In this document: positions 34,172 through 45,950 of the stretch, piece after piece
Position numbering within the stretch: the stretch's first letter is position 1
How the letters are laid out: every line of letters starts with the position of its first letter
Source of the DNA: Rhododendron vialii
Lineage: Eukaryota; Streptophyta; Magnoliopsida; Ericales; Ericaceae
Length of the DNA stretch: 64,000 nt
Assembly (NCBI RefSeq): GCF_030253575.1
Contig: NC_080561.1
Location: 833,501 to 897,500, forward strand
Direction of reading: 5' to 3'
Notes under the pieces: model-generated
What the model was told of the DNA's origin: nothing
Seen by the model: the letters and a program-made list of their open reading frames with translations, nothing else
Databases searched by the model: none
Made by a program: the position numbers and the translations under genes

Positions 34172-35694
34172 CGGCCACGTCAATTTCGATTTGTGAATTC
34201 TCCATAAAGGCGATAAAAAAAAAAAAAAAAAACTACACTAAACTACCACACAAGATTGTTCGTATCAATACTTTGCGGCACAAATCATTACTTTGGACAA
34301 TAAGTGTTTAATGTGACTCACATACGGCTTAGAAGATGGAGAAAATATACATCACATGTATCTATGTCACTCTTGTATATCCAATTGGATAATTCCCCCC
34401 AAGCTATATAATCCTTAAAGGGATGTCTACTTGCCCAATTAGCATTGCATTAGCTAAAACAATACTGGAATATGAAATGTATTACTAGCATATCGTGAGT
34501 TAGCAATCAAACTTGAATGTAGAATGTGTTCTATATTTATCAACCTACTGATTAGGCAAGTTATGGCAGTAGGCTCTCTTGGAGTAATGTTGGTGCTCCT
34601 ATAACCTAATTTAAACCGCCACTCATGTTAAATTCTTCAACCTGAAAACTCACAAACTGAACTCTTTGGTTTGTTTGAACTTATAGAAAATCAAGCGTCG
34701 AGCATAGAAGAATCTTCTTTACATTTTCCCATCTTTTCCTTAATTATTTTCTCTTCTATTTTCTTCTCTTCCACAAGTTCCAAATTTTAATGTAGAAAAT
34801 GATGGACCTAAAAATGTTCAACCTGTTATATATGAAGTCAAGTGCATGTCTAACCAAAGAATGGAAAAAAAATCATCCATATGTTGATTATGGTTGGCAT
34901 AGTGATTGTAGTTATTGCTTTCGGTATTGTTTTGCCTAAAAAATTGTGAAACAATACCATTGAGTTGGTACACTTTCAGAGCAAACGGAAATAAGAGAAA
35001 GAAAAGAAACAAAAAGTCATGAGAATATGATAGTTCTTGAAGAAATATATCATATACCTATTGTGTTCAATATTTTGTTTACTTTCATGCGTGTTTCTTT
35101 TATATTTGTCTTAATTTTATAACTAATCAGGGGGTGTTCCAGTTTCTCCAAAAAGTAAAAAACTTTTAAAATAAGAAAGTAAACTGGAACACCCGTGAAC
35201 CAACAATTTTTCTTCCTTCCCTTCCCGTAAAACAAAAATGTGTTTGGGCTGGGGGCATTACTGATATTCTTCGAAAGTACCAGGAGCAGTTTAGGAAAAC
35301 TAGCCAAGCCATTGCCGACTGCCGAGGCCCTCCAAAGTTCACAACGGTGCAACGCTGTAACCCCTCTCTTCGTCTCTCTCCTTCGTGAAGGTAACAAGCA
35401 CAGAACATAGACAACATTCTTTGCTGTAAAAGGTATGAAGAACGATATTTATATTTCTCTAATTATTTCTTGCCACACGCGCACTTGAAAAAGGCACAAT
35501 CTTTACAATACTGATGATGTTTAGTTTCGAGATTTATCGTTTGACGTCTAAGGTATTCTTTAATTGTTTCAAAATGTGAACTTTGATGTGGGTTGGTCCA
35601 AAATTGGGTGATTGGGTTTGGTTTTTAATGACCCAGAAGAAGTAAACACGATGGTTTGACTGGACTTTGTAGTTTGAGTTTAGTTCGGTGGAAA
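34172..35694. other. Intergenic region with a very short inverted-repeat element
   Basis: No gene is supported. A poly(A) run follows the solo LTR at about 34217. At 35132-35194 the 14-bp perfect inverted repeat GGGTGTTCCAGTTT bounds a 63-bp hairpin. The upstream 400 bp of the next gene lie here; no clear TATA was found. Confidence 0.5.
35132..35194. repeat. 63-bp hairpin with perfect 14-bp arms
   Basis: GGGTGTTCCAGTTT (35132-35145) is the exact inverse of AAACTGGAACACCC (35181-35194). It is probably a minimal MITE; no target duplication was resolved. Confidence 0.65.
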
Positions 35695-37726
35695 ATGGAT
35701 ACGGGTACGAGTGGGGAAGAACCCAAATCGTGGGATGAACTGTACAACATCAATTTAATGCCGTCGGAGTTGTTTCTCAAGTTCCGGAAAGAAATCGAGG
35801 GGTTTCGGGTTGGTCTCAATATGGAGGTATATTTCTCTATCTATGTTTCTGTGAGTTGTTCTGAATTCGAACTTTTGAGTGCTTAATTTTATCCGTGCTT
35901 TGTTTGTTTATTGACTGCTAGATTGTTGGCTGAGCACCTGAGCTGAATGAAATCTGCTGTCTTTCCACCCTTCCTAATGAAAATAATGTTAATACTTCCT
36001 TTGATTATTGATTACTTCTGTACTATGGGGATGAAATAGTTTTTCAGTAACAATGGGATAACAACCAAACCAAACCAACCGAGTCAAACTAGTAATATAT
36101 AGTAAAGGTATGAAGGGGATGCTACCCATCTACAAAAGAAGGCCAATAGCAAAAAGGCCCAATACATGAACAAGGCTATAAACCAATTTTAGGAAAAACC
36201 TTTGTACTCCTCTCTAAAAATGGCCGTCACATTACTTAATTGATCAAGGGTAGGATTGCACTCGATCGACTAGTTCTCATGTGCTGAATTCTCCTCATTG
36301 GTCCCTTAGTTCTGGTGTATGGGGCTTGAATCCACTTGCCCGATATAGCCAGCCAAAAAGAGAGAAGTTTTTAGTTATGGTTGAATCTGAAATCGACTGG
36401 TTGAGTTCACAATGATTTCTCTTCCGCTCTTGTTTGTGAGAAGGTTTACATGATATGCTCCCTCGTCCTGTTTCATTCATATTGTTTGGGAGGTTCAATT
36501 TTTAAAGGGGACATGCATTTACTGTGCTCAAATTAAATTAAAGGTGTAGATTTTCAACATTGTCCCTGTATCCCCAATTTGAAGCTATTTATCAGGATTT
36601 TTCGTAAGGGTTAGTTTTGGAACACTACAATTTTTATGCTTTGACTTGTCAAAGAGGATAAACACTTTGGGGCATCACAAAATGGAAAGATGAACAAACA
36701 AAGTGGGAATGGGGAGGGAGCATTAAGTTTCTTTCCTAAAGATAGTAACGACATAACTAGTAGATCTGAATCATCTGTTGGATAAGAGCCTAAGTTGTGT
36801 GAAAGCTGCTATTCTTTCCATCTTCATAGGTTACATACTATATCAATAAGTACAACTAATTTTCAACTTTTTTTGTTTAAAATATTTGGTCTATAGTGTC
36901 TGTCTGCTACCATTCACTAAACCCCTTGTTTGGACTCTGACAACAATCAATATGAGCGCCTTGTTTTTATGTCATATAAGTAGCACTTGAGAATGAATTG
37001 TCATTAGTCAGTTGGACATTGAGTCACGGACCTGCCACCTGCCATATCGCATTAGAAACTTACGGCATGTATAAGATACCCAGGTCAAGGCACAATGGTT
37101 CAGAATTTGCATTGATGTTCCAAATGTAGAAACTTGCAGTAACCATGGGGTACCCATGTCAAGGGGCATAGTACGGGTATGAGCACGGAATTAACGTTGG
37201 AAGTGCCATCTTTTAAGGCAGATAGTCCCTCTGCAAGCCCAGCAGAATAACAACAATATTTTTGAAATCTAATGATTCTTTTAATTACTTGTTTAATCAA
37301 CGGAATATGTCATGATATCCCAATGGACCTATGGTGTTTGGCAGGCATAATTTTCCACGAAGGGGACAAAATGTCAGAAATTGGAAATACAACTCTTTTA
37401 AGTGTTTTTTGGGTGCTATAGTTTGGACCAAATTGACGTATAGACCTGCTCACACGCCAGCACAGAACATGTTAAACTCTTCTTATGCAACAAATAGAGG
37501 CTGTTATGAGCTATTTTATAGACGTGTATCCAATGTATTGTAATCATGGAAGTTGGTGGTTCTGGTTCAGTTCTATAATGTGCCAATTAACGAGTGCCAC
37601 GCAAAGTTGGTATTGAAGCCTCTATCCTATGATCGAAAATGGAAGTTCATATACGAGCCTTTACATCATGATGTGCACCTTCTTTCCAAGAAGATCCCAG
37701 TTACAAACTTTCTAAGTCTCCAGGTT

Positions 37727-37760
<34 letters not shown>

Positions 37761-39607
37761 GATGCACGGCACAGTAGTGCATGTCATGTATCATTACCCG
37801 AGTATGTAATCTAGTTTATTGGCTGGTAATAGTATATTACATCTTCGTAATGTTTTTGAATCTCGTATCAATGGTAAGTACTTCATGTAAATAGTGCAGG
37901 TTGGCATAGGCCATAGCTTTCAGTTCCATGCCACTGGTTGGAAATGGAAGCTTACTACTTGTTTGGGTGGAGATGGTGTATCTAGGATCCGGAATAAGAC
38001 ATCACTTGGGCTGTGCCCTGGCGTGGATTTGCGGTTTGGGTGGAGAGCAGACTATGTCTTTCCAGAAATTACTGGGTAAGTTCCTCATCTTTTGCACTCA
38101 ATCAGTAGTAATAAAGATATAAATATCCCAACGTGATTGTTTTCCGATGCAAGCATTTCCAAAAATTCAATATGCTTAGGAACATGGATATATAGGCATA
38201 GGACATGGGCATGCAACACATCATTTTCTCCCCAAATTGGAACATGGACAGGTTGGAGACACATTGAGTGCCAAACAAATATATGTTATAGGTGTATCTT
38301 ATATTTGTATGCAAATGAAAGAACGTTTGAAGTGTCTACTGAAAATGAAAAAAATTAAAGAATGCATATGCTGTTTGTAAGTTGAAGGTGTAAAGCAATA
38401 AAACCATACAAATGGTGTTAGTAAGTTGAAGATGTAAAGCAATTGTCACTATCTAAGCGTTCATGAAGTCAGTATAGATGGCCTTTTTGATTTTGGCCTA
38501 ACTTGTAGAAATGGCAGTACGATTTCCTATTATGTCTCTAACATATCATTAGCATGTCCTCAGCTTGTGCTCAACGTGTTCTAACATGTCAAATTAGGAA
38601 AAACGTAGTAAAGAAAGTGGAGCCCGAATTTAAGCTTGTCAAACACAGATATGTGAGGCCGGTTGGCTGTCCGTGCTTTTTAAGTCAATGTGTGAAAAGG
38701 GGAGCAATCTCACAGAGCTTTTATTATTGACTGAAGGAATGACTCTTACTTGGTGGTGATTGAATTGTTAAGAGGTGAGATATTGGTTTCTTTCTTGGTT
38801 TAGTAACAGCTAATTGATTTGATTTTGGTCTTTGATAGGGCTGTAGGCACGGGTGAACCACTGTTCAATATGAACTCAGGACGCTTGCAAGCATCGTTTG
38901 ACCGCGTTGAGGCCATTTTCACTCACAAATCTCATATCGACTTGCCAAAAGACCAGGTGAGCTCATGTATCGATTCTTTGAATGCGTCTCTTTACTTCAT
39001 TATTTCGGTTACTGTAGATGCTGATATCTAGTGATTTGCTTACATACACAAAACTTTGAGATTCGCACACACCTTGAGAAGGTTGAAAGTGGAGCGTGCA
39101 TATCGTTCTCCTATCCCTGTTACAGCCATTTTTGGGATTAGTCCTTTTACATCACATGTATGTCATACAGCTGTACGTTGAACTCTATTGTGATTGTGAT
39201 GCGCGCTGTTTACGGGAAGCAATGTATCTTCTCTTTAGGACCTTTAATTTTCTGGAACTTTGATTGTTCGTTTTATGTTACTCCCTCTGTCCCAATTTGT
39301 TGGTCCTCTTTGGGAGTGCGTGCTATTTTTCAATTGATTATATCTTACAATCTATAATCTTTTAGGTGATTTTAAAAACTTCGTATAAAAGAGCTTATTG
39401 AGATCTATCAAACAAGATGCATATTTGATATAAAATATTATAAATAAAGAGATATAGCCAATTTTTTGAGATTTCTAAAAAAGGAAGGGACAGAGAGAGT
39501 AGGATAAAAAACACCTCTAAAAACTTTTTATTTGGTATGATTAGCAGGAATGTTCAAAGGATTCGGACTGTGTTTTGAATGATGCAACTGAAAGACTGGA
39601 AGTGTAA
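35695..39607 (+). CDS. Conserved-looking plant protein, unrecognised, five exons
   Basis: The model is 35695-35826, 37571-37723, 37900-38075, 38839-38956 and 39548-39607. All introns are GT-AG, phases fit across every junction (one junction splits a glycine codon), and the product is 212 residues. The N-terminus contains SWDELYNINLMPSELF and KFRKEIEGFRVGLN. The middle is rich in alternating hydrophobic and polar residues (FYNVPINECHAKLVLKPL, FQFHATGWKWKLTTCLGG, GLCPGVDLRFGWRADYVFPE), which suggests beta strands, possibly a barrel-like or plastid outer-membrane fold; that is inference. The last exon is short and acidic and is the weakest part of the model; without it the frame would stop at 39031. 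MITEs sit in introns 1 and 4. No family name was recognised. Confidence 0.7.
36456..36722. mobile_element. MITE in intron 1 of the five-exon gene
   Basis: The ends TGCTCCCTCG and, inverted, GGGAGGGAGCA frame about 265 bp that also includes TTTCATTCATATTGTTTGG near the left end. It is Stowaway-like by its ends. Confidence 0.55.
37724..37758. repeat. (CT)n microsatellite in intron 2
   Basis: About 14 CT units begin directly after the exon 2 donor of the five-exon gene. Confidence 0.85.
39281..39499. mobile_element. Stowaway-like MITE in the last intron of the five-exon gene
   Basis: CTCCCTCTGTCCC and, inverted, GGGACAGAGAGAG are flanked by TA on both sides (39279-39280 and 39500-39501). It ends 48 bases before the exon 5 acceptor's first coding base, so it could affect splicing. 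Confidence 0.8.
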
Positions 39608-39780
39608 TCCCAGCACGTCTTTTCTTCCTTTCTTATGCAGTGGTCCTGTAGGATTATCTTGCAGCCATTGATGGGGTTCTGGCATGGGTTGATTGTAATT
39701 AAATCCGAACATTTTTGCACTAGGAGTACTTTGTGATGAATAGCCACAACTATTTTAATGACAAATTGATTTCTGGGTGT

Positions 39781-39817
<37 letters not shown>

Positions 39818-40984
39818 GCGCACGTATGTGTGTGTGTCTGTGTGTGTCCATTTACCTGTTGGTTGACGAACACACTCTATTGGTTCCTTTTCATCATGGG
39901 TGTGTTCGCAAAATGATATGATGTTTGTACTTCCTCTTCTCCTTTTGAACTAATGGAGTTCATCTTTAAGTATCTGGCAGACATGATTGTAAGAAATAAG
40001 TAGAACATCATTTTTTAAATCTGATTCAATGGTTCCCACTAGTTGTGCTTGTATATTACATTCGAATGAAATTTGCATGCAAAAAAACTTGAACTGACGT
40101 AAGAGGTGTGGGGAATGGAATCTCACGATGAAAATTGAAGACCTTCGCAATGAAAATCGAACTCTAAGACTCAACTTTGATAAAGGGGTGTCACATAGCT
40201 ATCCCGTTGTTTATAAATGAACCGTTTAAAATCATGTACATGATATGAACACGCGCACACAACAGTGTAAATTTCACACATTCAAGAGAGCGTGTGCAAA
40301 TCTGTGCGCATTTTGTGCATAGTTCTAGCATTGTAGGTTCTTAGTACATACAATCATGAGCGTTAGTAATCCTCCTAAGAACCAGGCGGAGAGTTCTAGA
40401 GAGCAAGAATATGAGAGCTTAGGATTTTTCACTTCCCCCCCTTTTCTTCTTCACCCCTTCCATTCTTCCCACATCCTCTACTCCTCCTGCCTCCCTGCAT
40501 CCTTCCCTTTCAGTCCTACCTAATGCTCTAGATGTTCTCTCTCTCCTCTTCTCTCCTACCTCCTTGGTTGTAAGAAGGTTGAGACTCTCCTTTTAGGGAG
40601 AGAAGTTTTCCTTCTCTCCCCATTATTTTTGAAGTTGAGGGCTTCGATCTGGAAAACTAGCTTTGGGTTTTTGGCTCTTGGGTTCGATTAGCCTTGGCGA
40701 TGGATCTAGGGGTCCTCCAACGTTTGCAGTGGGGGCATAGTGGGGCCAATTGTGGTGGGACGAAAGGACCTCCAACTTGAAGATCCATAGACCATCCATC
40801 TTCCTCCAAGCCACATCCATGAGCAGATCAGTGGTTCCAACACTGCAGCTATTTCTACCGATTTTTTCTTCATTTTTGTTTTCTAGTTCTTTTTTCCCAC
40901 TTTCTTTATTTTCTTTTCTTTTGCTTTTGGACCTTATTTTGTTATTTTGTTGTTTCTGTTTAGGTCTTTGGGCTGCTTAACTTG
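39608..40984. other. Intergenic, CT microsatellite and pyrimidine-rich tract
   Basis: A (CT)n tract followed by GT-rich sequence lies at 39784-39845. Positions 40430-40620 and 40860-40960 are strongly pyrimidine-rich. No gene is supported. Confidence 0.5.
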
Positions 40985-40986
40985 TA

Positions 40987-41257
40987 CTCCCTCCGTCCCT
41001 TATTTATAGTCCGGTATTCCATTTTGGGCTGTCCCTTAATAGGTGTCTATTTTATAAAGTTAGTGGGTAAAAGTTGATGAATTATTTATTTTGTCCTTAA
41101 AAGTAGATTCCATTTTAAAAAGTAAGTGAGTAAAAATGTAATGATAATGGGTAAGTAGGGAAAGTGGAGGAAAAAGTTGATGTGAAAGGTATAATGATGA
41201 TGTCTTTTTAATAAGTTGGAATTACGAAGCTGGACACTTAAAAATGGACGGAGGGAG
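40987..41257. mobile_element. Stowaway-like MITE (271 bp), sister of 21293-21563
   Basis: CTCCCTCCGTCCC and GGACGGAGGGAG are flanked by TA (40985-40986 and 41258-41259). Length and interior match the copy at 21293-21563 throughout, with scattered substitutions. Confidence 0.92.
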
Positions 41258-41725
41258 TATTTGGTTTTTGTCAATATAAGTTGCATTTGTTGCGCCTCAA
41301 AGAAAGAATTCATGAGCTAAAGTTCACTGCAAACCGTTCAACAAATCAGACTCTCAAACTCCTACAATCAAAAGAAGGATTTAGTTCCTCTGCACTTTAA
41401 ATCCAGATTGCAAGAAGCAATCACATCCCAGTAATAATGATCTAGATTTGCTATAAAAAAAATACACTCACCCTCAGTAACAATCTTTTCACGTATATGA
41501 ATCAACAAAAATATCTTTGGATGATCAATACTACGCAGACCACTTTCAATCATTCAAACCCAGACAATATAGAAGCAAACCAAAAATACTCCTTTCAATT
41601 TTTTTTAAATTTGGATTGTTAATTTATAACCTCACAGTCACTTAATAGTAGTACTAGTTTCAAAAAAATTTAAAACGCCAAACAGGTCATCAAAATCCAA
41701 TTTCTTTAAAAGCAGTGAGAGGGAG

Positions 41726-41806
41726 AACGGTTCCTAAAGTGGACCCTCCACAACCTAGCCGTTGTTGTGTTTGCCCTCAACGGCTACATTCACCCCTAAT
41801 ATAAAT
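41726..41806 (+). promoter_or_regulatory. Promoter with three AACGG cores and a TATA box
   Basis: AACGG lies at 41726-41730 and 41779-41783 on the plus strand and, as CCGTT, at 41759-41763; the last two share AACGGCTA in opposite orientation. AACGG is the core of the M-specific activator element bound by three-repeat MYB factors in G2/M-phase plant genes. AATATAAATT near 41798-41806 can serve as the TATA box, followed by a (CT)n leader (about 41837-41870). The flanks do not match the full MSA consensus, so this is a candidate only. Confidence 0.4.
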
Positions 41807-41830
41807 TCAAAAATTCCCCATCCCCCAAAC

Positions 41831-41874
<44 letters not shown>

Positions 41875-41883
41875 ACTCCTCCC

Positions 41884-42504
41884 ATGGCTGCCTCCAAGCA
41901 CAGAAGTTCCTTCCCACACCTCCTCCTAGCCTGTTTGAATTTCATCCTCTTCATCCTCTCTGCAGCTTCTCTCGCCCCCATTATACTCATCAAAACGCCA
42001 CCATCTTCATTTGGTTTGGCATTCCTCCTTGTCTCTTCCACTTCAATTCTCTCCTCCTTTGTGGGTTTCTACTCTCTCCTCACCCACTTTTGCTTCGTAA
42101 CCCACCTAACCCTCCTCCTCACCTCATCAATCGGCCAATTAATCTCCATTTTAGCCCTTTTTACGAAAGAAAATTCGAGCCTTTCCCTTCTGAAGTCGCC
42201 CAGAGACCCCCGAGAGGCGAAATTACTAGTGAGATTGGAATGTGGGATTTTGATGGCTATTTTTGTAATGCAAGTGGGAGTGTTGATACTAACTTGCGCT
42301 GTGCATAGTTGTCGGGTTAGAGAGTATGAGGGATTAGAAGCTGAAAGAGAGGTGACGGAGAAGAAAAGGAGTCGAAGGATCGCGAGGGTGCAGGAGTCGT
42401 CGATGGCGAATTCAGAGAAAATAGCCGAGATGAAAGCGATGGAATTGGATGAGAAGATGAAGAGCAAGTATGGGCACTTGATGAAAACTGACTTTGAAGG
42501 CTAA
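41884..42504 (+). CDS. Four-helix membrane protein, plant-specific, unknown role
   Basis: This is a single 206-residue frame. Hydrophobic segments lie at about residues 10-33, 43-65, 67-95 and 118-141, followed by a charged, helical C-terminal tail (about 145-206) rich in Glu, Lys and Arg. The arrangement resembles small tetraspan-like plant proteins, but no CCG motif or large cysteine loop of tetraspanins is visible. The start is the first ATG after a CT-rich leader, and the context CCCATGGCTGCC is favourable. The AACGG cores upstream suggest expression in dividing cells, which is inference. Confidence 0.75.
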   Translation: MAASKHRSSFPHLLLACLNFILFILSAASLAPIILIKTPPSSFGLAFLLVSSTSILSSFVGFYSLLTHFCFVTHLTLLLTSSIGQLISILALFTKENSSLSLLKSPRDPREAKLLVRLECGILMAIFVMQVGVLILTCAVHSCRVREYEGLEAEREVTEKKRSRRIARVQESSMANSEKIAEMKAMELDEKMKSKYGHLMKTDFEG

Positions 42505-43737
42505 ATGGTTTAATGGAGGCATTTGAATGTTCTGTTTGTTGATTTGTGCTTTAAGGTTCTTGTACATCTGAAGATGTTCTTGTTCTCGTTCTCGTTCTTG
42601 TTCTTGTTCTTGTCGTACTTTTCTGGGGGTCACTATGGGGTGGCCACTGGAAACTCTATCTAAGCCCATAAATGTTATTTGATTTGTGATGTTCTCTGTA
42701 TTTTCTCCGAGTTCTCTTTCCTATATACTTGACAATTTTTCTTTGAAGATGATGAGATATTGATCTAAGTTACAATTCTGGGAGAGGCAAAACAAAAATT
42801 CTAGGAATAAAACTTTAAAATACATTCCCGGACGCTATTATATTTTAGAGCCGTCCAATGTTACAATGTACGTGGGCTCAAATACATGGGACGATTCTGT
42901 ATGCAATTGTGTTCGGAGTTGTGTTCCTAGCTTTGCTCAGGGTAGAATGGCACAAACTGAACATCTGTGACACTAAATATGCTCCAATTCAGATCGTAAT
43001 TCTGATTTTCTAAAGTGCATTCGGACTTGAGTTGAAGTGCTTCGGTGTAATGGAATCGCTAACCCGTTTTCCTGAACTGATTTTATTTCGAAGGAATCAT
43101 GAGGGGTCAGAGAGATTTCAATTTTTCTATCTGGAGGCAAGGAAATAATGACCTCAAAAAAGCTATTAAGCAGCACCCAATGTGCAAGCGGAAGGAGATT
43201 ATGAGAAACAGAACAAAACTACCATCACAGAAAACCTTTTCAGCTTATGGTTACCAATTTGCAGAAAAATCTATCTTCCAGCATGGTCCTTTGATGCCTT
43301 GTGGTAGCTCAGTTCCAATGAAAGGCATTGCTTCAGGCTAAAACCCTTACGAAAAAAGAGAGATTACAAGAAATTCGAGGAGAAGGTAAACCATCAGGAA
43401 CCAATACCAAAGCCAGCCCAAATCTTCCGTTTGCAACAGGGAACGTCAAAAATCCAAGAAAGACTCAATTATCATTTCCACACTATTGCAAAACTGAAAA
43501 GAACCAAATACTTGTGCACCACCAGAAATCACAAATCACATGCGATGGTTTTCTTCAATGTGGAATACGCTTCCGAACTTACCTACCTACAAGATATGAC
43601 AGTGTATGATTACACGAAACACTGCTAAGGTATTTGAGGGCCGGAACATAGACAAGAAGCTGCAACTTCAAGTCCATATCGTATGGGATTAGGTTGCGAC
43701 CTATAATCTTGAAGAATTAGTTTGTTTCTCAGATATT
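42505..43737. other. Downstream of the membrane protein gene, no supported gene
   Basis: A hexamer repeat (TTCTYG)n lies at about 42573-42614 in the probable 3' UTR. From 43099 to 43628 three overlapping plus-strand frames of 65-93 codons change frame repeatedly, which could be the remains of a gene, but no motif was recognised. Confidence 0.45.
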
Positions 43738-45345
43738 ATTATTATTATTTTTTTGGGTAAGGTAAAATTTTATTAAAACAAACCACATTACACAAGACAG
43801 GGCATACCCTTGTCAAACAAAACCATTCAAATGGACATCAATCAAAGCTTGAAAATAGAACATTATAAAACAAAGAAAATGAACCAACAACAAAAAATTA
43901 CATGCTATAAAAAACTTTAGCTGGCACATTCCACCGAGAACAAAGAGCCATGTTAGGGCCTAACTTCTTGACTCCTCGCCAAGAACTAACATATGCAAGG
44001 ATATCAATTTGCACTATGATCTCCAACTGTTGAACAGAGCTCCAAAAGCTTTTGAAGATTCTGCTTTTCCTTTCACCCCAAACATGGTAAAGGAGAGCAG
44101 CCAAAACAACTTTTGATAATGAGCACGAAAACTGAGGGCCATTGTTAACTTGAAACATCCAGTCCATGATTTGGGGCAGTCCATTGATGGGACATTGAAA
44201 CTTCAGGTCTTTTTGCAATGATTTCCAAAGTTGAGAAGAGAAAGAGCAGTAAAAGAAGAGGTGCTCATGGGTTTCCACAGAAGCAGAACATAGAACACAC
44301 TGATCATTCATAGCCATACCCCACTTAAGGAGTCTATCCTTAGTAGCAAGTCTCCCTAGATTTGCTAGCCACTAGATGATAGTCCAGTGAGGAACATGGT
44401 GCTTAAACCAAATGATTTTGAACCAGCTAATTAACTTTAGAATGCTGCCTTCTAATTGCATTCCAAGCTGACTTAATAGAGAACTTCTTGTCAAATGTGA
44501 GGTTCCAAATAACTGTGTCCTCCTGAGATGGATGAGGGACAAAAGAAGCAAGGGTGGCCCTCCTAATGTCCCTAGTCACAACATTTCTACCTCTTGGCCA
44601 TTGCCAAGAGTGATGAGCAATTAAGGTATCAATTTTGGCATGAAGGTTCCTGCCCAAATTATAGACAACTCTGGATCCAAACCTAGCAAAAAAAGGGCCA
44701 AGTGGATGCCAGTTATCCAACCACAAAAATGCATTTTTTCCATTTTCCACCACATTAGTTATCCAAGGATGAACTAGGGATCACAGAGAAAACAATTTCT
44801 TGATTGTCCAAGAGGCAGAAGCAAGAATAGAAATGTTCCAAAGACAATGATCCCTGATTATGTAAGTGTGGATCCACTTAACCCACAAAGTATCAACTTA
44901 ATTTAAAGGCAATAGCCCATAAGTGTTTGGCCATAGCAGCCTTATTCCAATCTTTAAGGACTCTAAAGTCCAAACCACCTTCATTTTTAGGATAACAGAC
45001 ATCAACCCAAGTCACTTTAGCACCCTTAGACTTCATTTGAATTCTAGTCCAGAAAAAAGATTGCAGCAAAGCTTCAATTTTATTAAGAATCTTCTGAGGA
45101 AACATAAAAATGGTGCTCCAATAAATTTGAACACTAAAGAGGACAGACTGAATTAGTTGAGCACGACCTCCATACGATAAAGATTTAATAGTCCATGATT
45201 GAATTCTGGTCATAATTTTGTCCAACAACATTTGACAATCTGATGCATGAAGTCTAGAAGTAATAAGAGGGATGCCAAGATGTTTCTTAGATTTTACTCC
45301 TTCCATCTCAAATCCACACACATAACCCATTTATACACGAGTGAG
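43738..45345 (-). mobile_element. 5'-truncated LINE, L1-type
   Basis: Read on the minus strand: GGLDFRVLKDWNKAAMAKHLWAI-like and SYGGRAQLIQSVL segments (RT linker), then NAFLWLDNWHPLGPFF, the IWNLTFDKKFSIKSAWN region, and finally the zinc-finger-like CVLCSASVETHEHLFFYCSFS with LWKSL. This is the normal C-terminal order of plant L1 ORF2. The reverse transcriptase core and 5' part are missing. The 3' end has an A-rich, TAA-repeat tail (plus-strand ATTATTATT at about 43735-43760). Stops and frameshifts are present. Confidence 0.85.
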
Positions 45346-45369
45346 GTGCTTTTTTGGTGTTTGAAATTA

Positions 45370-45950
45370 GTTTTTTTTTTTTTTTGGTAAATGGATCATT
45401 TATAACCAACCAAGCCAAAAACAAAGGGTATAATAAACCCACAAATTCAGAAGAAATACAACTGAAACCTAAGAAATACAACTGAAACCTATAACACTCT
45501 ACATGTAACTAAACAAAACTTTAGGGATGAGTAGCCCCAAATATTCTGTGTGAGATATTCCGTAGATCTACTAGTCTTTGGTTCTCCACAGTGTTGGGAA
45601 TGTGTCTCCACGAACAAAGCCGTAATCTGATGTCTTCAAGGTTGGAAAGAACTGCTTTCCCACCAAAAATCCTGGCATTCCTTTCTAGCCTTATGCGATA
45701 AACGCTAGCATCCAAAGCCAGTCCAAGTAACATGGTTTTAAAACTTTTCCCCTGCAATTTATAAGAGCCCAACTTAACTCAGCATCCCAAGATTCAGCCC
45801 TTCGAAGCACCGAAAATCTGGCCAAAATCTGCTTCCATATGACTCTGGAGTAGGAACAATAAATAAAAAACGTGGCATTGCTTCTTGTTTGCGTTAGTTT
45901 TAGTCTATCAAGAAAATTCAAGCCCGAACTGCATCAGAATCGGATAACAC
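45370..45950 (-). mobile_element. Second 5'-truncated LINE, head to tail with the first
   Basis: The minus-strand reading gives ATFFIYCSYSRVIWKQI, then YRIRLERNARIFGGK, the end of a LINE zinc-finger domain, from a different LINE subfamily. Its A-tail is the T17-like tract at about 45371-45387. It lies immediately upstream of the first LINE in the same orientation. Confidence 0.75.

Noticed and set aside
43099-43628. Three overlapping plus-strand frames before the LINEs
   Set aside because: The frames change every 200 bases and show no known domain; possibly a decayed gene, but not supportable.
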